Source of the DNA: Ascidia mentula
Taxonomy: Eukaryota; Chordata; Ascidiacea; Phlebobranchia; Ascidiidae
Reading direction: 5' to 3'
DNA: 64,000 nt
Assembly: GCA_947561715.1 (NCBI GenBank)
Contig: OX387199.1
Location: 4,593,001 to 4,657,000, forward strand
Notes under the pieces: generated by a model
The model's input: only the letters and a program-made list of their open reading frames with translations
What the model was told of the DNA's origin: nothing
Database searches by the model: none
Program-made: the position numbers and the translations under genes
Shown here: positions 9,790-22,225 of the stretch, piece after piece
Layout: the number at the start of each line of letters is the position of its first letter
How positions within the stretch are numbered: position 1 is the first letter of the stretch

Positions 9790-11258
9790 TATTTAATTTC
9801 GGAATTATCAACAATTTTTTTACAAAGTTCTGATGAAAGACAAACGGCAATGATAATTATGATGATAACAGCAAAACTGTTTTCCAAATAATACAACCTT
9901 TCAACCGGTAACTTCAACAATTTGCCCTTCCTGCGGGTGTCAATCAATCAGACCAACGTCATCAAAACTTCTGCAAAGCGTGTCTTGCGATATTTCCAAA
10001 CTTACCGGATGTGACGTGTCTTCGTGATTAATGGAGAATTCCTGCGCTGGTTTTCGAAAGTCAGAACTCTCGTTAAGTGATTAACTTCTTGAAACCTTCC
10101 AAAAAATGAAACACGAAGAGCCGCAAAACTATTTCTTGTTTTCCTATATTGACTTTATACAGATACCAAACACTTAACAAATGATTATGTCGGCTGTTAA
10201 GCTATTCCTATTACACAAGGAAACATATATAGCATAGACCAATTTAAAACAAAGCAGTAGACCGTGAGATTTTTCAAAGTAAAAGTGAAACTTAATTCTA
10301 CATTGCTCAAGCCAGTATTGTGATACAGTATGTATTTGCCCATTTGTACTTAAAATATCGACTAAAAACCGCCAAGATCTTAATTAACAAAAGCAGTTGC
10401 TTTGCTACTAAAGACCTAACCACGAATCAAGATCAAATTGATATATGGGTCGGGCACTTGACCAATGCTGCCAAACGCCCGCCCGCCTTCAGAAGTTGTT
10501 CGCATCAGAATTGGTTTTACTTTAGCTTCTGCACGCCACCAGCGGAAACTATTAAAAAACAATTAATTCGGCTTGGTGGCGCACAAGAGTAGATATGTAT
10601 TAGCTGCTATGTGCGTGAACAGTCGTTCAGTATTGCATTACAAACGATGTGGTTGCGCATTTTTTATTATTTTTAGCAATGAAATGTCATATTATTTTTA
10701 ATCTTTTATCGTATTGTATTTTTTCAATGAAATGTCGTGGAGAGGAGTTGTAAGCAATTACAGGTGTTTTTCTGTTGAACATCATTATGCCTCGAAAGAA
10801 AGAAAGTGTGCGTCATGAAAGAAAGTGTGCGATTTTAAAGCCTTTACAAGTATAAATCACAATTTTGTAGTCGAATATCATTTGTCCAAGTTTTGAATTA
10901 ATGTAACATAAATATCGGGATTTTTTATTTTACATCTAAATAAGGCATTTGATTATTGTTACTACGTTCAGTTTTTTGCACTTACTTCGATTTGTCACCA
11001 AGCTTTCGCCACAACAGAAAGACTTAATTCAAGTTCTGTGTATTTTTGAAGCAGAATATAAGAATGTCGGAACGTTGCAATGGTAAAGGCAAAAGTAGGC
11101 GTAAACATACCGAAATTTAGTATTTATTTAACAACAACTCCGTAACAAAGTTTTACATCAAAGCCTGTCAATTCATAACGATTGCATTGTAATTTTTATC
11201 GAAAAGTATGCGTTTTATCTTCGATGGGTCACACTCTGATCCGTCGAACAAGTGTAAT
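9790..11258. other. Intergenic block spacer with inverted-repeat module
   Basis: Should contain the K1 upstream region, then the repeated family A spacer (similar to 18420-19719 and 23430-24770). The inverted-repeat hairpin CGCCACCA...TGGTGGCGC is at about 10530-10582. The ORF 10320-10592 covers this repeat and is not supported as a gene. Confidence 0.5.
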
Positions 11259-12250
11259 TTAGTAAAAGTTTATCATGCGCATTGCAACCCAGCCAAATAT
11301 CATCGGTATAATGCCACTGAAGGCAACCAGGGACGTAGCATCACTGGTTGAGGTCGGTGGAACGGGTGTTGGTGATACTGATGGTGATGGCATCGACGAC
11401 ATTGCTGGTTGGGTAGCCATTCCAGCAGTGTAATTCATCCGTAGACTGGCAACTGTGTTGTTGTTGCAATTGTCTGTGTTGCAACAGGCAGCATCACACG
11501 CACTGAAAAAAGTGGTATATATGGCATTTTTGTAAACTGTATTTTCTGACTGCACAGTTCTTAACATACTGCATAAAGTCTATGCATAATACGCGATGAT
11601 ATTTTAATTACAACAAAATATAGGCGTTTCCAGTTAACTTTTCTTGACGGGTAGTATGTTGTTTACAAAGATTGACTATCAGTTAAAGTCAGTTTCATTG
11701 ATTTAAGCAGTATAACCTTATATTACGTGTGACATTTTGTTCATTTTTCTGAATACATACGCGATAGCGCTGGTAAAACTGGGAAAGGATGGCAACATTT
11801 GAGCTACAAGAGTTTTGGTTTCCATGATGCAATTTGTTGTATTGGACATAAGGACGAAGCAGTTGTCTTTAGGGAGGCAACCCAGGCCCGAAGCTGATGC
11901 AGGCTGAGGTCCTAGGCCAATGCCCACTGTAAGGGGGAAAAAACAGGAAAAAATATATGATTGGAACAAATTAAAAAAGGTTGCTCCTGTCTTATTGCAG
12001 TGTAGGTTATAGTAACAACACAAAGGTCAAGATTTTTTAACAAAAACTCGTTGTTTGCGACAATCGTAATGGAACAGGTTAAACAATACTGCACGCGCCA
12101 TGGATTATAATATAATCGGATTTGGTGTAATGATGACATTAAGTTTAATGCACGCATACCTACCGTCTACTCTCACACATTGAGGGTCAACCATACTCAT
12201 GGGGCATGTCGACATGTTATACACTGTTGTGGATCGTCCCAGTAAACTGA
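11259..12250 (-). pseudogene. Ly6 family A copy 2, signal exon broken
   Basis: Exon 3 (11259-11502) and exon 2 (11761-11926) are intact with proper splice borders and the CCNTDNCN motif, followed by a shorter stalk than in copy 1. Exon 1 survives only from about 12250 down to its donor at 12164 (...TTVYNMSTCPMSM...). The signal peptide and first cysteine are lost at a breakpoint near 12240-12250. Without another first exon the product could not be secreted, so I call it a pseudogene. Confidence 0.75.
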
Positions 12251-12369
12251 AATGTCCCTACGAAAAATATTTTGCTGCCACTAAAATGTCATCGTGTACT
12301 ATATATACACTTTATGCAGTATAACCTCTTATTACTTGATACATTTTGTTCATTTTTCTGAATACATAC

Positions 12370-12660
12370 TTGATAGCGCTGGTATAAAGGGAAAGTAATG
12401 GCACGAGTTGAGGTATAATGGTTTTGGTTTCCTTGATGCAATTTACTGTACTGGACGTAATGACGGAGCAGTTGGCTTTATGGAGACAACCCAGGCCCAA
12501 AGCAGTTGCAGTCTGAGGACTTTGGCCGGCGCCCACTGTAAGGAAAAAGAGAAAAATGTGTGATTGAAACCTTTCAAAAAAAATGTTGCTACTGTCTTAT
12601 CGTATTGTGGGTTATATAGTAAGAACAGTAAAAGGACAAGAATTTTAGCTGGCAAAAACG
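12370..12660 (-). pseudogene. Ly6 family A exon-2 fragment
   Basis: Exon 2 (12370-12535, 166 nt, same phases, acceptor CTTACAG) and part of the adjoining intron 1 are present. Exon 3 is missing downstream and exon 1 upstream. It is the remains of another tandem copy, joined head to tail with copy 2. Confidence 0.75.
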
Positions 12661-12922
12661 CAAGATCAGATGGAAGAAACCAAGAACAATTTTCAACAAC
12701 TACGAAAGACGCTCTACTTATCATTGCTATTGTTGTTCACGGGATGAAGGGGTAGAATTGCCTACCAAGTGTCAATTCACTGGGGGAATCAGCTTTGCGT
12801 TTTTGTCATTTTGTGATTTATGTTTAGTGATTTATATTTTGTGAATTACGTTTCGATTTACGCATTTATGTTCAACGAATCCAAAAACATTCTCTTGTAC
12901 CTGTCATTTCCTCGGTTTGAAA

Positions 12923-13220
12923 TCACTGTATTTTCGAGGTCCACCGTGTGTCTTGTTTCGGCCACACGATGGGAGAGAGCCGTTTTTCCTCCTGTTTCGC
13001 TACGTCCCGCTTGTGTTCTTTTAGCCTAGTTTTTACCACACGAAAATTTTCTCCAATGTACGCGCCGCCAACCCCCGCTGGAAATGCTGTAAACCAAAAC
13101 CCTCGTGTCGAGCTTATCATCCACGCGGTATTTCGGATGTGACAGGAAGAAATATAGAGTCGAGGCCGACTGTTCAGAAACCTGAACGTTGACGTCAACC
13201 AGCAGACGCTTTAACGTCAC
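12923..13220 (-). mobile_element. GIY-YIG endonuclease relic of a Penelope-like retroelement
   Basis: One minus frame reads ...FPAGVGGAYIGENF then KTRLKEHKRDV and, later, DTRWTSKI, which fits the YIG block and the RxxEH/KR helix of the GIY-YIG domain at the C-terminus of Penelope-like elements. The sequence just upstream continues in another frame (SHPKYRVDDKLDTRVLVYS), so there is at least one frameshift. No reverse-transcriptase part is visible nearby. It is a dead fragment. Penelope-like elements are known carriers of hammerhead ribozymes, which makes it a candidate relative of the enzyme that moved the retroposons here. Confidence 0.6.
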
Positions 13221-14211
13221 TGAAAGTCCAGAAACATGTAACAGAATACATACATCCGTGGGTTGGCTCTCATCACCACATCTCTGTAACGAGTCACGAT
13301 TACGTCGGATAAAGAAGTGGGGATAACTGTTATCGAGAAGATCTTATGAACGAAACCCAACTCTTGTTGTTGCTCACCACCAGTGTGAGCAGCGACTCAG
13401 TCTGAGTAAGCAATGAGCGTACTACCGCAAATTAATCTGTAACCACGGCTTGCTGTCTGTTATCCTCCACACAGGAATATAAATGATCAGATCTCTAAAT
13501 AAGTGCTTAAATTTTACAATATTGCACTGTTTCAGTAACTAAAACGAACGAAAACAAAAATTAAAAACACTGAGTGTACTGTGTCCTTAGTAAGGGGTCA
13601 GAAATGCTCAGATACAGTTACATAACTTTCTTGACCTGATGGGGTTCTTAACCAGTCGAAGATGTTGAAAGAAAGAAAAATGTTGGCAGCGATAGACAGT
13701 CAATAGCACGAAATACTTCTGTGTTGTTTGATTTGGTCGTGGCAGAGATCCACGCAACCTGGAGATCACCTAGAATGTTTCGCGCTTGCGCTTTTTTTGA
13801 AGTTTATTTTGCGGTTCAAGTTTATTGCATAAATATTTGGCAAGGAAAAGATTTCGAGAAGCTTAAATTGCTATGTACAAAAAGACGAGACATTATCAGG
13901 AGATTGAGGGGATTCAACAATACAAATATTAATATGTGCAATCGGTTTCCTCGGAAAATAATTTTAAATTGGCAAATAGGCCAGCTGCCTGAATATAACC
14001 TCACATATACAATTTGCTCTTTTAACGAAATAGCAATGAACGAAAAGAGTAATCAAAAGTTTCATTGCCAAAATAAAACTTACAATACTTTTCACACGAC
14101 ATTCCGGCAAAAATATCGCACAAGATCAACATATACACCATATGCACCACAAGACAAATATAACGTATAAAACTTTGCAGTGTATTTTGCAATGAACAAC
14201 AACCTATCCCA
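13221..14211. other. Intergenic, nothing recognised
   Basis: A 149-codon plus-strand ORF (13721-14170) has no recognisable domain and no paralog in the other blocks; I do not support it. The part nearest 14211 should be the K2 3' UTR. Confidence 0.35.
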
Positions 14212-16409
14212 TTATGTCAGGGAATAGAAGAGGGCTAAACGTAACTGGCCTCTTTCTATATCATCATTAATTGTAGACTCACTGGTTCCGTCGTCTACAT
14301 TTCTGTAACATTGAACAGCTTGTTTGTATTCTTTGCACGCTTCATCGTATTTCTTCTGATATTTAAGTGCAGCACCAAGATAGGTGTAAAAATGTCCGCA
14401 AAACCTGTATTTCGACTTCCTTTCTCCCAATGCGTTTTCCGCTATTTTGATCGATTTTCTGCACGAGTCTTCCAGCAATTCCCATTCACTCAAATGAACA
14501 TAAACATTTTGTATGTAATGCCTGCACCAGCCAACTTGTTGTCCACGTATTTGATCGTCAACGTCTGGTAATTCCTGAAGAAGTTCTGTTAGGTTCTGCA
14601 TGAGTGGAATGTTGTGACACAATAAACTTTCCCTATGAGCTGAGCTACTTTTGATCATTTCAAGGCTTACAGTGCAAATTCCACCACAGCATCGATTAAT
14701 TCCATCCAAAGCGTATGTTTTGTTCACTTCTTTCTGGTACAAGACACCAGCCAAGTAATAGAACAAAGTTGCCAACACACGATTGTTCAGCGTTGACTGC
14801 TTTGCAGCGTAAACTTTCAGTTCATTAGCAGAAGCAAACTTATTACTTATGATCAGGTTCAACAGGTGAATGGCAACATCAAATGCTGATTTAAATTGTC
14901 CCTTAGTCAAAAGATCAGTGTACTCAACGATCTTGGAAAATGCCCCATCAACTATAAATAGCACACTTATTTAATTATTGTTAAAAACAACAAAATGCAT
15001 ATTTTCTCCTACCGTTTTGTTCAACGAAATCTTCCATGTCGCTGTCCTTTGAAAATGTTCCTGCAGAACCTAATAGAAGCAAATGTAAAGTTTTGTTAAA
15101 CAGCAACCTTTTCAAAAACATTCTCCTACCTCTAGAATCAAGAGATTGAGATTTCATTTCTGATTGCCAGTTGGCCACAAATGTGTTGCTCTCGGGTGAA
15201 AACTTGTCCAATGGAATATTCTCCTTACTCGCAACAACATTGTCTGAGATATCAAGATATTGCATCACGTTTGCCAAGGCCGCTACTCGTTCCGGTTGTT
15301 TGTATTTTGCGAGTTGTTTTTCCAAAGATTCTTCTACCTCCAGCAAGTTTGGTCGTTTTCTTGGATCTTGCTTCCAGCAATTTTCCATAACATCTTGCAT
15401 AAGCTGAATACTTTCCTTATCCCGAACATCCATTCTTTTCCCCAGGATTTGTTTAATTTTGTCAGTGTTGGGTCGAGATCCGGACTTAACTGCTGCTACG
15501 AATACTTCAGGTGGTGTTGTAAATGGACGACGTCTAACCAGCATAGTGTAGAGCATCATCCCAAAACCATAGGCGTCTTGCTCCTTGTTCAAGGGATGAC
15601 TTGGATCTTTGAGAACCTCTGGAGCTGTATAAGCTAATGTAAACTGATCTCGTTTTGGATTCTCAGTGGAAGTTAGAGCATTGGTGTAGTTGCACAATTC
15701 GGCACCTCTGAAATTTGAGAGCTTGCAATGGAAATCTTTGGAAACGAGAATGTTTCCAGTTTTTACGTCACAATGAACCAAGCGTTTGAGTTTGTTAAAG
15801 TTGTGGACAATGCTGAGGCCCCTTGCCACCTCTTTACACATTTGCAGAATAAGTGAGACAGGGAGTTCCACATCTGAGTTCAGCAAGATGTCTTCAAGAT
15901 TTCCGTAGTTGCAATATTCCGTTACAATGGCCATGGCATCTTTCCACTTTGTATAGCCGTACACACGGACCACGTGATCGTTGTTGGAACTATATTGGAG
16001 GGCAACTTCGTTTTCAACCCTTCACAAATCACAAATCACATTTTTATTACTATCTGTTTTACTACATCACTTCCTAAATTGTGCGACATGATCCGAAATA
16101 TACTCACATATCTTGGATGGAATTTCCTTTTTTCATAGAATAACATTTGAGAACAACTGGGCCAAGGATTTGGTGCAAAGCAAGTCTAACTACAGCAAAA
16201 CCTCCCGAACCCAAATCTCCTTTCTCTCCAGGAATGCAGAGAAATTCCTTCGGGTCGTATTCGTGTAACTAAGATTAACAAATATATGTCACCAAATAGT
16301 TAACATAATCATCATGCCTCTTGCGGCACTATATATTGCCGAGAGCAAATTCAAATGTATTACTGAAGATTTAGTTATTTGAATTGCTTACCTTTGACGA
16401 AGTATCCAT
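14212..16409 (-). CDS. TKL-like pseudokinase K2 with helical C-terminal tail
   Basis: Five exons on the complement: 16392-16409 (MDTSSK), 16108-16268, 15130-16019, 15013-15069 and 14212-14951. Phases agree throughout; 621 aa. The kinase part has GSGGFAVV (26-33), VVLK (K47), VENEVALQY, HCDVKTGN (142-149) and TAPEV (about 191-195). The magnesium-binding DFG reads NFR (162-164), so Asp and Gly are both lost and catalysis is unlikely. Residues 376-621 form a Cys- and Leu-rich helical region with TPR-like repeats (GHFYTYLGAALKYQKKYDEA, then CKEYKQAVQCYRN). It probably acts as a scaffold or allosteric partner. Its close paralogs K1 and K1' keep DFG but lack this tail. Family assignment good; role inferred. 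Confidence 0.85.
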
Positions 16410-18400
16410 TATTTAATTTCGAAATTATCAACAAATTTTTTACAAAGTTCTGATGAAAGACAAACGGCAATGATAATTATGATGATAACTGTTTTATAAA
16501 TATTATAATATTCCAATCGGTAACATCATCGATTTGCGCTTCCACCGATTAAAAATGTGTTATCAGGATTAAAATATGTCTGGTGAGTGAACGTAAGATT
16601 ATCTGTAGCAATTTTTGTAGTGATTTCAAAAGATCTTGTTGTAAAAATGACGCAAATTTTCTGTTTGAAGCTCTGTGCAGCGAAATAAATTAAATGACTG
16701 TCGCACTATGTTTGGAAACAATTGGCGCACTATGGTACAGCATACGTCGATAACAGTAACGTGGTGGTTGAGATTTTCAATAGCTTAACATTACATGAGT
16801 GCGTTGTTCTCGGTGTGTACACACGTATAACTGTGTAATTACCGATAAAGCTCAACGAAATCAGCGAAAAAGCTCTGTAACTGCCAAAAGTATTTAACGT
16901 TCGTAAATTATTGCGAACTTGTTTCTTTCTTGTGTCAAACAATGTCCAACAATTGCCCTCTGCTTTATCCTCCATGCGCAACACTGACAGATCACTGGAA
17001 CAACATAAATCAACTGTGTTCAATTCTGTCCTGCATGCGATTGCAAATGTGCGTAATACCGCAATTCAACTTGGAGATTCACTGGCAATGTTTCGTGCGG
17101 AAACGTAACAATTTGCACCAGGGATCTGAACCGGCTCAGCAAGTATGGTCACGTACAAACACTGCAATCGCAACAGCCGCATGACAAACATATGACTTCT
17201 GCACCGACCCATTATGTCAACGGACACATTTTGTGTATTAACTCCTCTCTATTTCTTACAGTAAGTAACCTCTCTGTGAAGGTCGCCGTGGGTTGGTAGC
17301 TTGCTAACTGTGAGAAACAAAAAGGCCGCGTTAACAAGCATTCCCATATTCCACTTATGGAACATAATATACAACTGATGGTTTTCGCCAGTTGGTCCGC
17401 TGACAGCAAGAATAGCAATTACCCGTTCCTTGCCAAATTAATGGGATAGTATGTATTGTTCCGAAATCATATACGTGTACGGGACCTCAATTAAACAAAC
17501 ATACTAATTTTTATTGTACACATCTACATTTTAGAATTAAGACATATTTGGCTTCTCTTTGTGACAGACTTTCCACACAGGAACTTGGGGGCCTGATACC
17601 TTCCTAAACTACCGTTTTCATAGGTAACTATTTCTGGGTTATATAACGACAGGAAACCGGCCATGAATGAAAAAGATCTGCAACGCACAGGAAAATAATT
17701 TAGCTTCAACCTTACAGCGTATGGTTAACATACTCTTTGTAAATAAAACCTAGGTGGAAAACACAACCCCAATAAAAGTGGAAGCAATTAGAAAACAGCA
17801 CAGAGGTTACCCAGGATTGCACAGTACAGGACAAGGACCACTGGAGTTCATGATAATTCTTTGCTTGATCAGGTGTTGGGCTGCATCCAGATGGAAAAAG
17901 TTCGAAACGGCGTAAACCTCCGACAATTTCTTTTTATTAATCTACCAGTAACCTTCTGTATACAACATGAAATAATAACATGGTTTAAGGATGCAATTGC
18001 TAAACGATCGATTTTGTTTAGAGGATGGGGTTGATTTCTGTAAGATGGCGAAAATGGAGGCAGACCCTTGACCAAGATTGGGAAGACCCTTTAGGATTGC
18101 GTGAAAAATCATCCCAATAATGCTACTGAAGAAAAGTTCATGACATTTGGACGTTTCTAGAAAATTCCGTGACAAGCGGCTCCTTCGTTTTCTTACAATC
18201 ATCCCTGCGATTTGTATTTTTGGCGCCATTCGTGCCAACACATCAGCGACTATGATAAGAAATCCCGGTTAGCCGAGGCTCAAACCATACCGTGCGTCGT
18301 CTTGCTTTTTTTGGACAGGCGAACATTAAACCATGTGTGCGCCAGGCAAAAGCGTTCGTCTTATGTCAACCGCTCGTAGTTCAGTGAGTTGTAACGAACA
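16410..18400. other. Intergenic, no supported gene
   Basis: Should contain the K2 upstream region. ORFs of 60-99 codons on both strands (for example 17942-18241 minus) show no family signature, no convincing splice links and no paralog elsewhere in the window. Confidence 0.35.
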
Positions 18401-18409
18401 ACCCAAACA

Positions 18410-19719
18410 TGGCCTGACCACCTACGGGTATCAATCAATCAGACCAACGTCATCAAAACTTCAGCAAAGCGAGTCTTGTGATATTTCGAAACTTACCGGA
18501 TGTGACGTGTCTTCGTGATTAATGGACAATTCTTACGCTGGTTTTGGACGAAAGTCAGAACTCTCGTTAAGTGATTAACCATTTGAAACCTTCCAAAAAA
18601 TGAAACAGGAAGAGCCGCAAAACTATTTCTTGTTTTCCTATGTTGACTTTATACAGATACCGAACACTTGAACAAATGATTATGTCTGCTGTTAAGCTAT
18701 TCCTATTACACAAGGAAACATATATAGCATGGTAAAATTAAAACAAAGCAGTAGACCGTGTGATTTTTCAAAGTAAAAGTGAAACTTAATTCTACATTGC
18801 TCAAGCCAGTATTTGCCCATTTGTACTTAAAATGTCGACTAAAAACCGCCAAGATCTTAATTAACAAAAGAAGTTGCTTTGCTACTAAATACCTAACCAC
18901 GAATCAAGATCAAATTGATATATGGGTCGGGCACTTGACCAATGCTGCCAAACGCCCGCCCGCCTTCAGAAGTTGTTCGCATCAGAATTGGTTTTACTTT
19001 AGCTTCTGCACGCCACCAGCGGAAATTATTTAAAAAATTAATTCGGCTTGGTGGCGCACAAGAGTAGATATGTATTAGCTGCTATGTGCGTGAACAGTCG
19101 TTCAGTATTGCATTACAAACGATGTGGTTGCGCATTTATTATTATTTTTAGCAATGAAATGTCATATTATTTTTAGTCTTTTATCGTATTGTATTTTTTC
19201 AATGAAATGTCGTGGAGAGGAGTTGTAAGCAATTACAGGTGTTTTTCTGTTGAACATCAGTATGCCTCGAAAGATCTTTTTTAGTGTTCATGAAAGAAAG
19301 TGTGCGATTTTAAAGCCTTTACAAGTATAAATCACAATTTTGTAGTCGAATATCATTTGTCCAAGTTTTGAATTAATGTAACATAAATATCGGGATTTTT
19401 TATTTTACATCTGAATAAGGCATTTGATTTTTGTTACTAAGTTCAGTTTTCTGCACGTACTTCGATTTGTCACCAAGCTTTCTCCACAACAGAAAGACTT
19501 AATTCAAGTTCTGTGTATTTTTGAAGCAGAATATAAGAATGTCGGAACGTTGCAATGGTAAAGGCAAAAATAGGCGTAGATATACCGAAATGTAGTTTGC
19601 TCCGTAACAAAATTTTACATCAATGCCTGCCATTTCATAACGATTACATTGGAGTTTAACGAAAAGGTATGCATTGTATCTTCGATGGGTCACACTCTGA
19701 TCCGTCGAACAAGTTTAAT
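18410..19719. repeat. Family A block spacer, second full copy
   Basis: Near-identical to about 9940-11258 and 23440-24770 (for example the shared GTGTCTTCGTGATTAATGGA segment and the inverted-repeat module at 19008-19058). Non-coding; it includes the 3' flank of the next Ly6 gene. Confidence 0.7.
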
Positions 19720-20850
19720 TTAGTAAAAGTTTATCATGCGCATTGCAACCCAGCCAAATATCATCGGTATAATGCCACTGAAGGCAACCAGGGACGTAGC
19801 ATCACTGGTTGAGTTAGGGGGAATGGGGGTTGGTAATAATGATGGTGGTGGCATCGACGACACTGCTGTTGGTGGAACCAACGAATTTGCTGGTGGTGGA
19901 ACCGACGACATTGCTGGTTCGGTAGCCATTCCAGCAGTGTAATTCATCCGTAGACTGGCAAATGTGTTGTTGTTGCAATTGTCTGTGTTGCAACAGGCAG
20001 CATCACATGCACTGAAAAAAGTGGTACATGGAATTTTTGTAAACTGTATTTTCTGACTGCACAGTTCTTACCATACTGCATAAAGTGTGTATATAATACG
20101 CGATGATATTTTAGTTACAACAAAATATAAGCGTTTCCAGTTTACTTTTCTTGGCGGGTAATATGTTGTTTACAAAGATTGACTATCAGTTAAAGTCAGT
20201 TTCATTAATTTAAGCAGTATAACCTTATATTACGTATGACATTTTGTCAATTTTTCTGAATACATACGTGATAGCGCTGATAAAACTGGAAAAGGATGGC
20301 GACATTTGAGCTACAATAGTTTTGGTTTCCATGATGCAATTTGTTGTATTGGACATAATGACGAAGCAGTTGGCTTTAGGGAGGCAGGCCAGGCCCGAAG
20401 CTGATGCAGTCTGAGATCCTTGGCCAGCGCCAACTTTAAGGAAAAAAAAAACAGGAAAAAATATATGATTGGAACAAATTAAAAAAGGTTGCTCCTGTCT
20501 CATCGTAGTGTAGGTTATAGTAACAACATAAAGGTCAACATTTTTAGCTAGAAATTCGTTGTTTGCGACAATCGTAATGGAACAGGTTAAACAATACTGC
20601 ACGCGCCATGCATTATAATATAATCGGATTTGGTGTATGGATGACATTAAGTTTAAATGCACGCATACCTACCGTCTACTCTCACACATTGAGGGTCAAC
20701 CATACTCATGGGGCATGTCGACATGTTATACACGGTTTCGGACTTTCCCCCAACAGTTAAATTCATGTAACCGGTGTAGCAGCTAATCGCGTCAGTAGAA
20801 TACACTAGCGCCATAGCGGGCAGTAGTACGGTGAGACAGAAAGGTTTCAT
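19720..20850 (-). CDS. Ly6/uPAR three-finger protein, family A copy 1'
   Basis: Duplicate of the gene at 6170-7299. Exons on the complement: 20673-20850, 20268-20433 and 19720-20011; 211 aa. All ten cysteines, both splice phases, the signal peptide, the Pro/Ser-rich stalk and the hydrophobic tail (MIFGWVAMRMINFY) are kept. There are a few substitutions against copy 1, for example LTVGGKS for LTLGGKS, and NSLVPPT for NSSVPPT in the stalk. An open frame that runs from intron 1 through exon 2 (20225-20662) is read-through, not the gene. Confidence 0.85.
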
Positions 20851-21432
20851 TGTATATTTCGTAGTTGTTGTTACTAGTTTGAAACAAACCTGTTGACAAG
20901 AAAATCATAAACACTTATTTTAAACGTTATTGGTATCAAGCTGCATTCAAATAGTACCATTCGAACATTTTTTGCATTTAAAATGATTTATTTGACAGCA
21001 GAAAGCAGGTCAAAGGCTAAGCCTGGCCATTCAACTGCCTTGAACAAGATTTAAATTAAAAACCAACAAAAAGTGTTTCAAGAATTAAAATCGATACATA
21101 GAAATATTTAAGTTCCCGAACAATCGTTGCATATCAAAAGACTAAAGATCTATTATCAACGCTTATAACTGTTAAACTATCGCCAAATCTCCAGCGCCTC
21201 TCTCAACTCTATTCTTACGTTCGGGCGCATCCGCCGCTGTAAAGTTTTTCGGTATGCGTCAGATCGGCCCCTATTGGCTGTAAATTACTTCCTTGTAGCT
21301 ATAATCGACTCTTTCGGCAGTTTCCTTGAATTGTTGTTTGAAACGCTTTGTTGCCGACCCAAACTTTGTACGTATAATCACTGCACCCAATTATATAAAC
21401 TTTTCGCAATTTTTAAACTTTGTATATTAGCG

Positions 21433-21759
21433 AGACCTTTTAGGTCGAAACAGTGGCCATCTGTCTGCAGCAAATTCATATTATTGGCTCCACATTGCTT
21501 ATCATATGATTATTGTGACACGGGGCCTGACGGCACTATTGGTTGAGCTTGCTTGGCCGTAGTGTTTCCACCTTGTTTGCTCCGTAAGGTTGCACCTAGT
21601 TTGGTGCCCAACGGATGACGGTGACTGTATAGTCACCACAAAGTGGAAGTCTTTGCTTGGCCGTTTGGTCTGCAAAGTTCGTCTTATAGTCACACCAGCT
21701 GCACTGATGAGACCTTTTAGGTCGAAACAGTGGCCATCTGTCTGCAGCTTATACACAAA
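21433..21759 (+). mobile_element. Retrozyme-like retroposon, duplicate of R1
   Basis: Same 327-bp insert and 14-bp target-site duplication (21419-21432 and 21760-21773) as R1. It was copied by the segmental duplication, not by a new insertion. Confidence 0.85.
21698..21748 (+). ncRNA. Type I hammerhead ribozyme, apparently intact
   Basis: Identical to the ribozyme at 8147-8197: stem I GCTGCA/TGCAGC, core CTGATGA, stem II GACCT-TTT-AGGTC, GAA, stem III ACAG/CTGT, cleavage after GTC at 21742. Confidence 0.92.
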
Positions 21760-22041
21760 TTTGTATATTAGCGTTTTGCAAATTAAAGCCGTAACAAACA
21801 ATAAAGTACTCCCTGCAAGAACAGCGTGATTGGCTGTCTTACAGGAACAATACACGAAACTTCAAATTTTTTGGACAATGATGAAAGACTTTCCTATATG
21901 AAACCGAAACCATAGCGCTTTTTCAAAAACAATCACGCAGCAACGCTAAATATGCTCGCCACAATTGTTACATTTACTAGTTCAGAGAATAGGATTTATC
22001 CCAGCGTCACTCGATAACTTGATACTAGTTTCTATAACGTT

Positions 22042-22150
22042 GAGGCAGTGTTGTTGTTGCAATTATCTTTGTTGCAACAGGAAGCATCACATGCACAAAA
22101 AAAGTGGTACATGAGATTTTCGTAAACTGTGTTTTCTAACTGCATAGTTC
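22042..22150 (-). pseudogene. Ly6 family A exon-3 relic, duplicate
   Basis: Copy of the relic at 8491-8600 with the same lost acceptor; it sits behind kinase K1'. Confidence 0.75.
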
Positions 22151-22225
22151 GTAACGTATTGCTTTCGTAGTCCTTGGAAAGTGTTCTTGCAAAACCTAAC
22201 AGAAGCAAAAAATCGTTCCGGTTGT

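Larger units (their letters stand above)
5700..9880. repeat. Segmental duplication, copy 1 (partner 19250-23400)
   Basis: Ly6 gene, retrozyme, exon relic and kinase gene all recur in the same order and strand at a spacing of 13,550-13,551 bp (6170 and 19720; 7299 and 20850; 8147 and 21698; 9392 and 22943). Identity is very high by eye, with only scattered substitutions, so the duplication is recent. The ends are approximate. Confidence 0.9.
20851..22041. other. Intergenic region between Ly6-A1' and kinase K1'
   Basis: Duplicate of 7300-8490. It should contain the Ly6 upstream sequence and holds the second copy of retroposon R1. No gene. Confidence 0.6.

Noticed and set aside
13721..14170. 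149-codon plus-strand ORF
   Set aside because: No recognisable family, Asn/Lys/Tyr-rich composition expected of AT-rich non-coding DNA, and no paralog in the other blocks.
15260..15637. 125-codon plus-strand ORF (and counterparts at 8630 and 22181)
   Set aside because: Antisense shadow of the kinase exon on the minus strand.
17942..18241. 99-codon minus-strand ORF with basic N-terminus
   Set aside because: I could not match it to any family or link it to further exons; kept as unassigned sequence.
20225..20662. 145-codon minus ORF as a single Ly6 exon
   Set aside because: It reads through intron 1; the acceptor at 20434-20435 and the paralogous gene at 24771-25852 show that the exon is 20268-20433.
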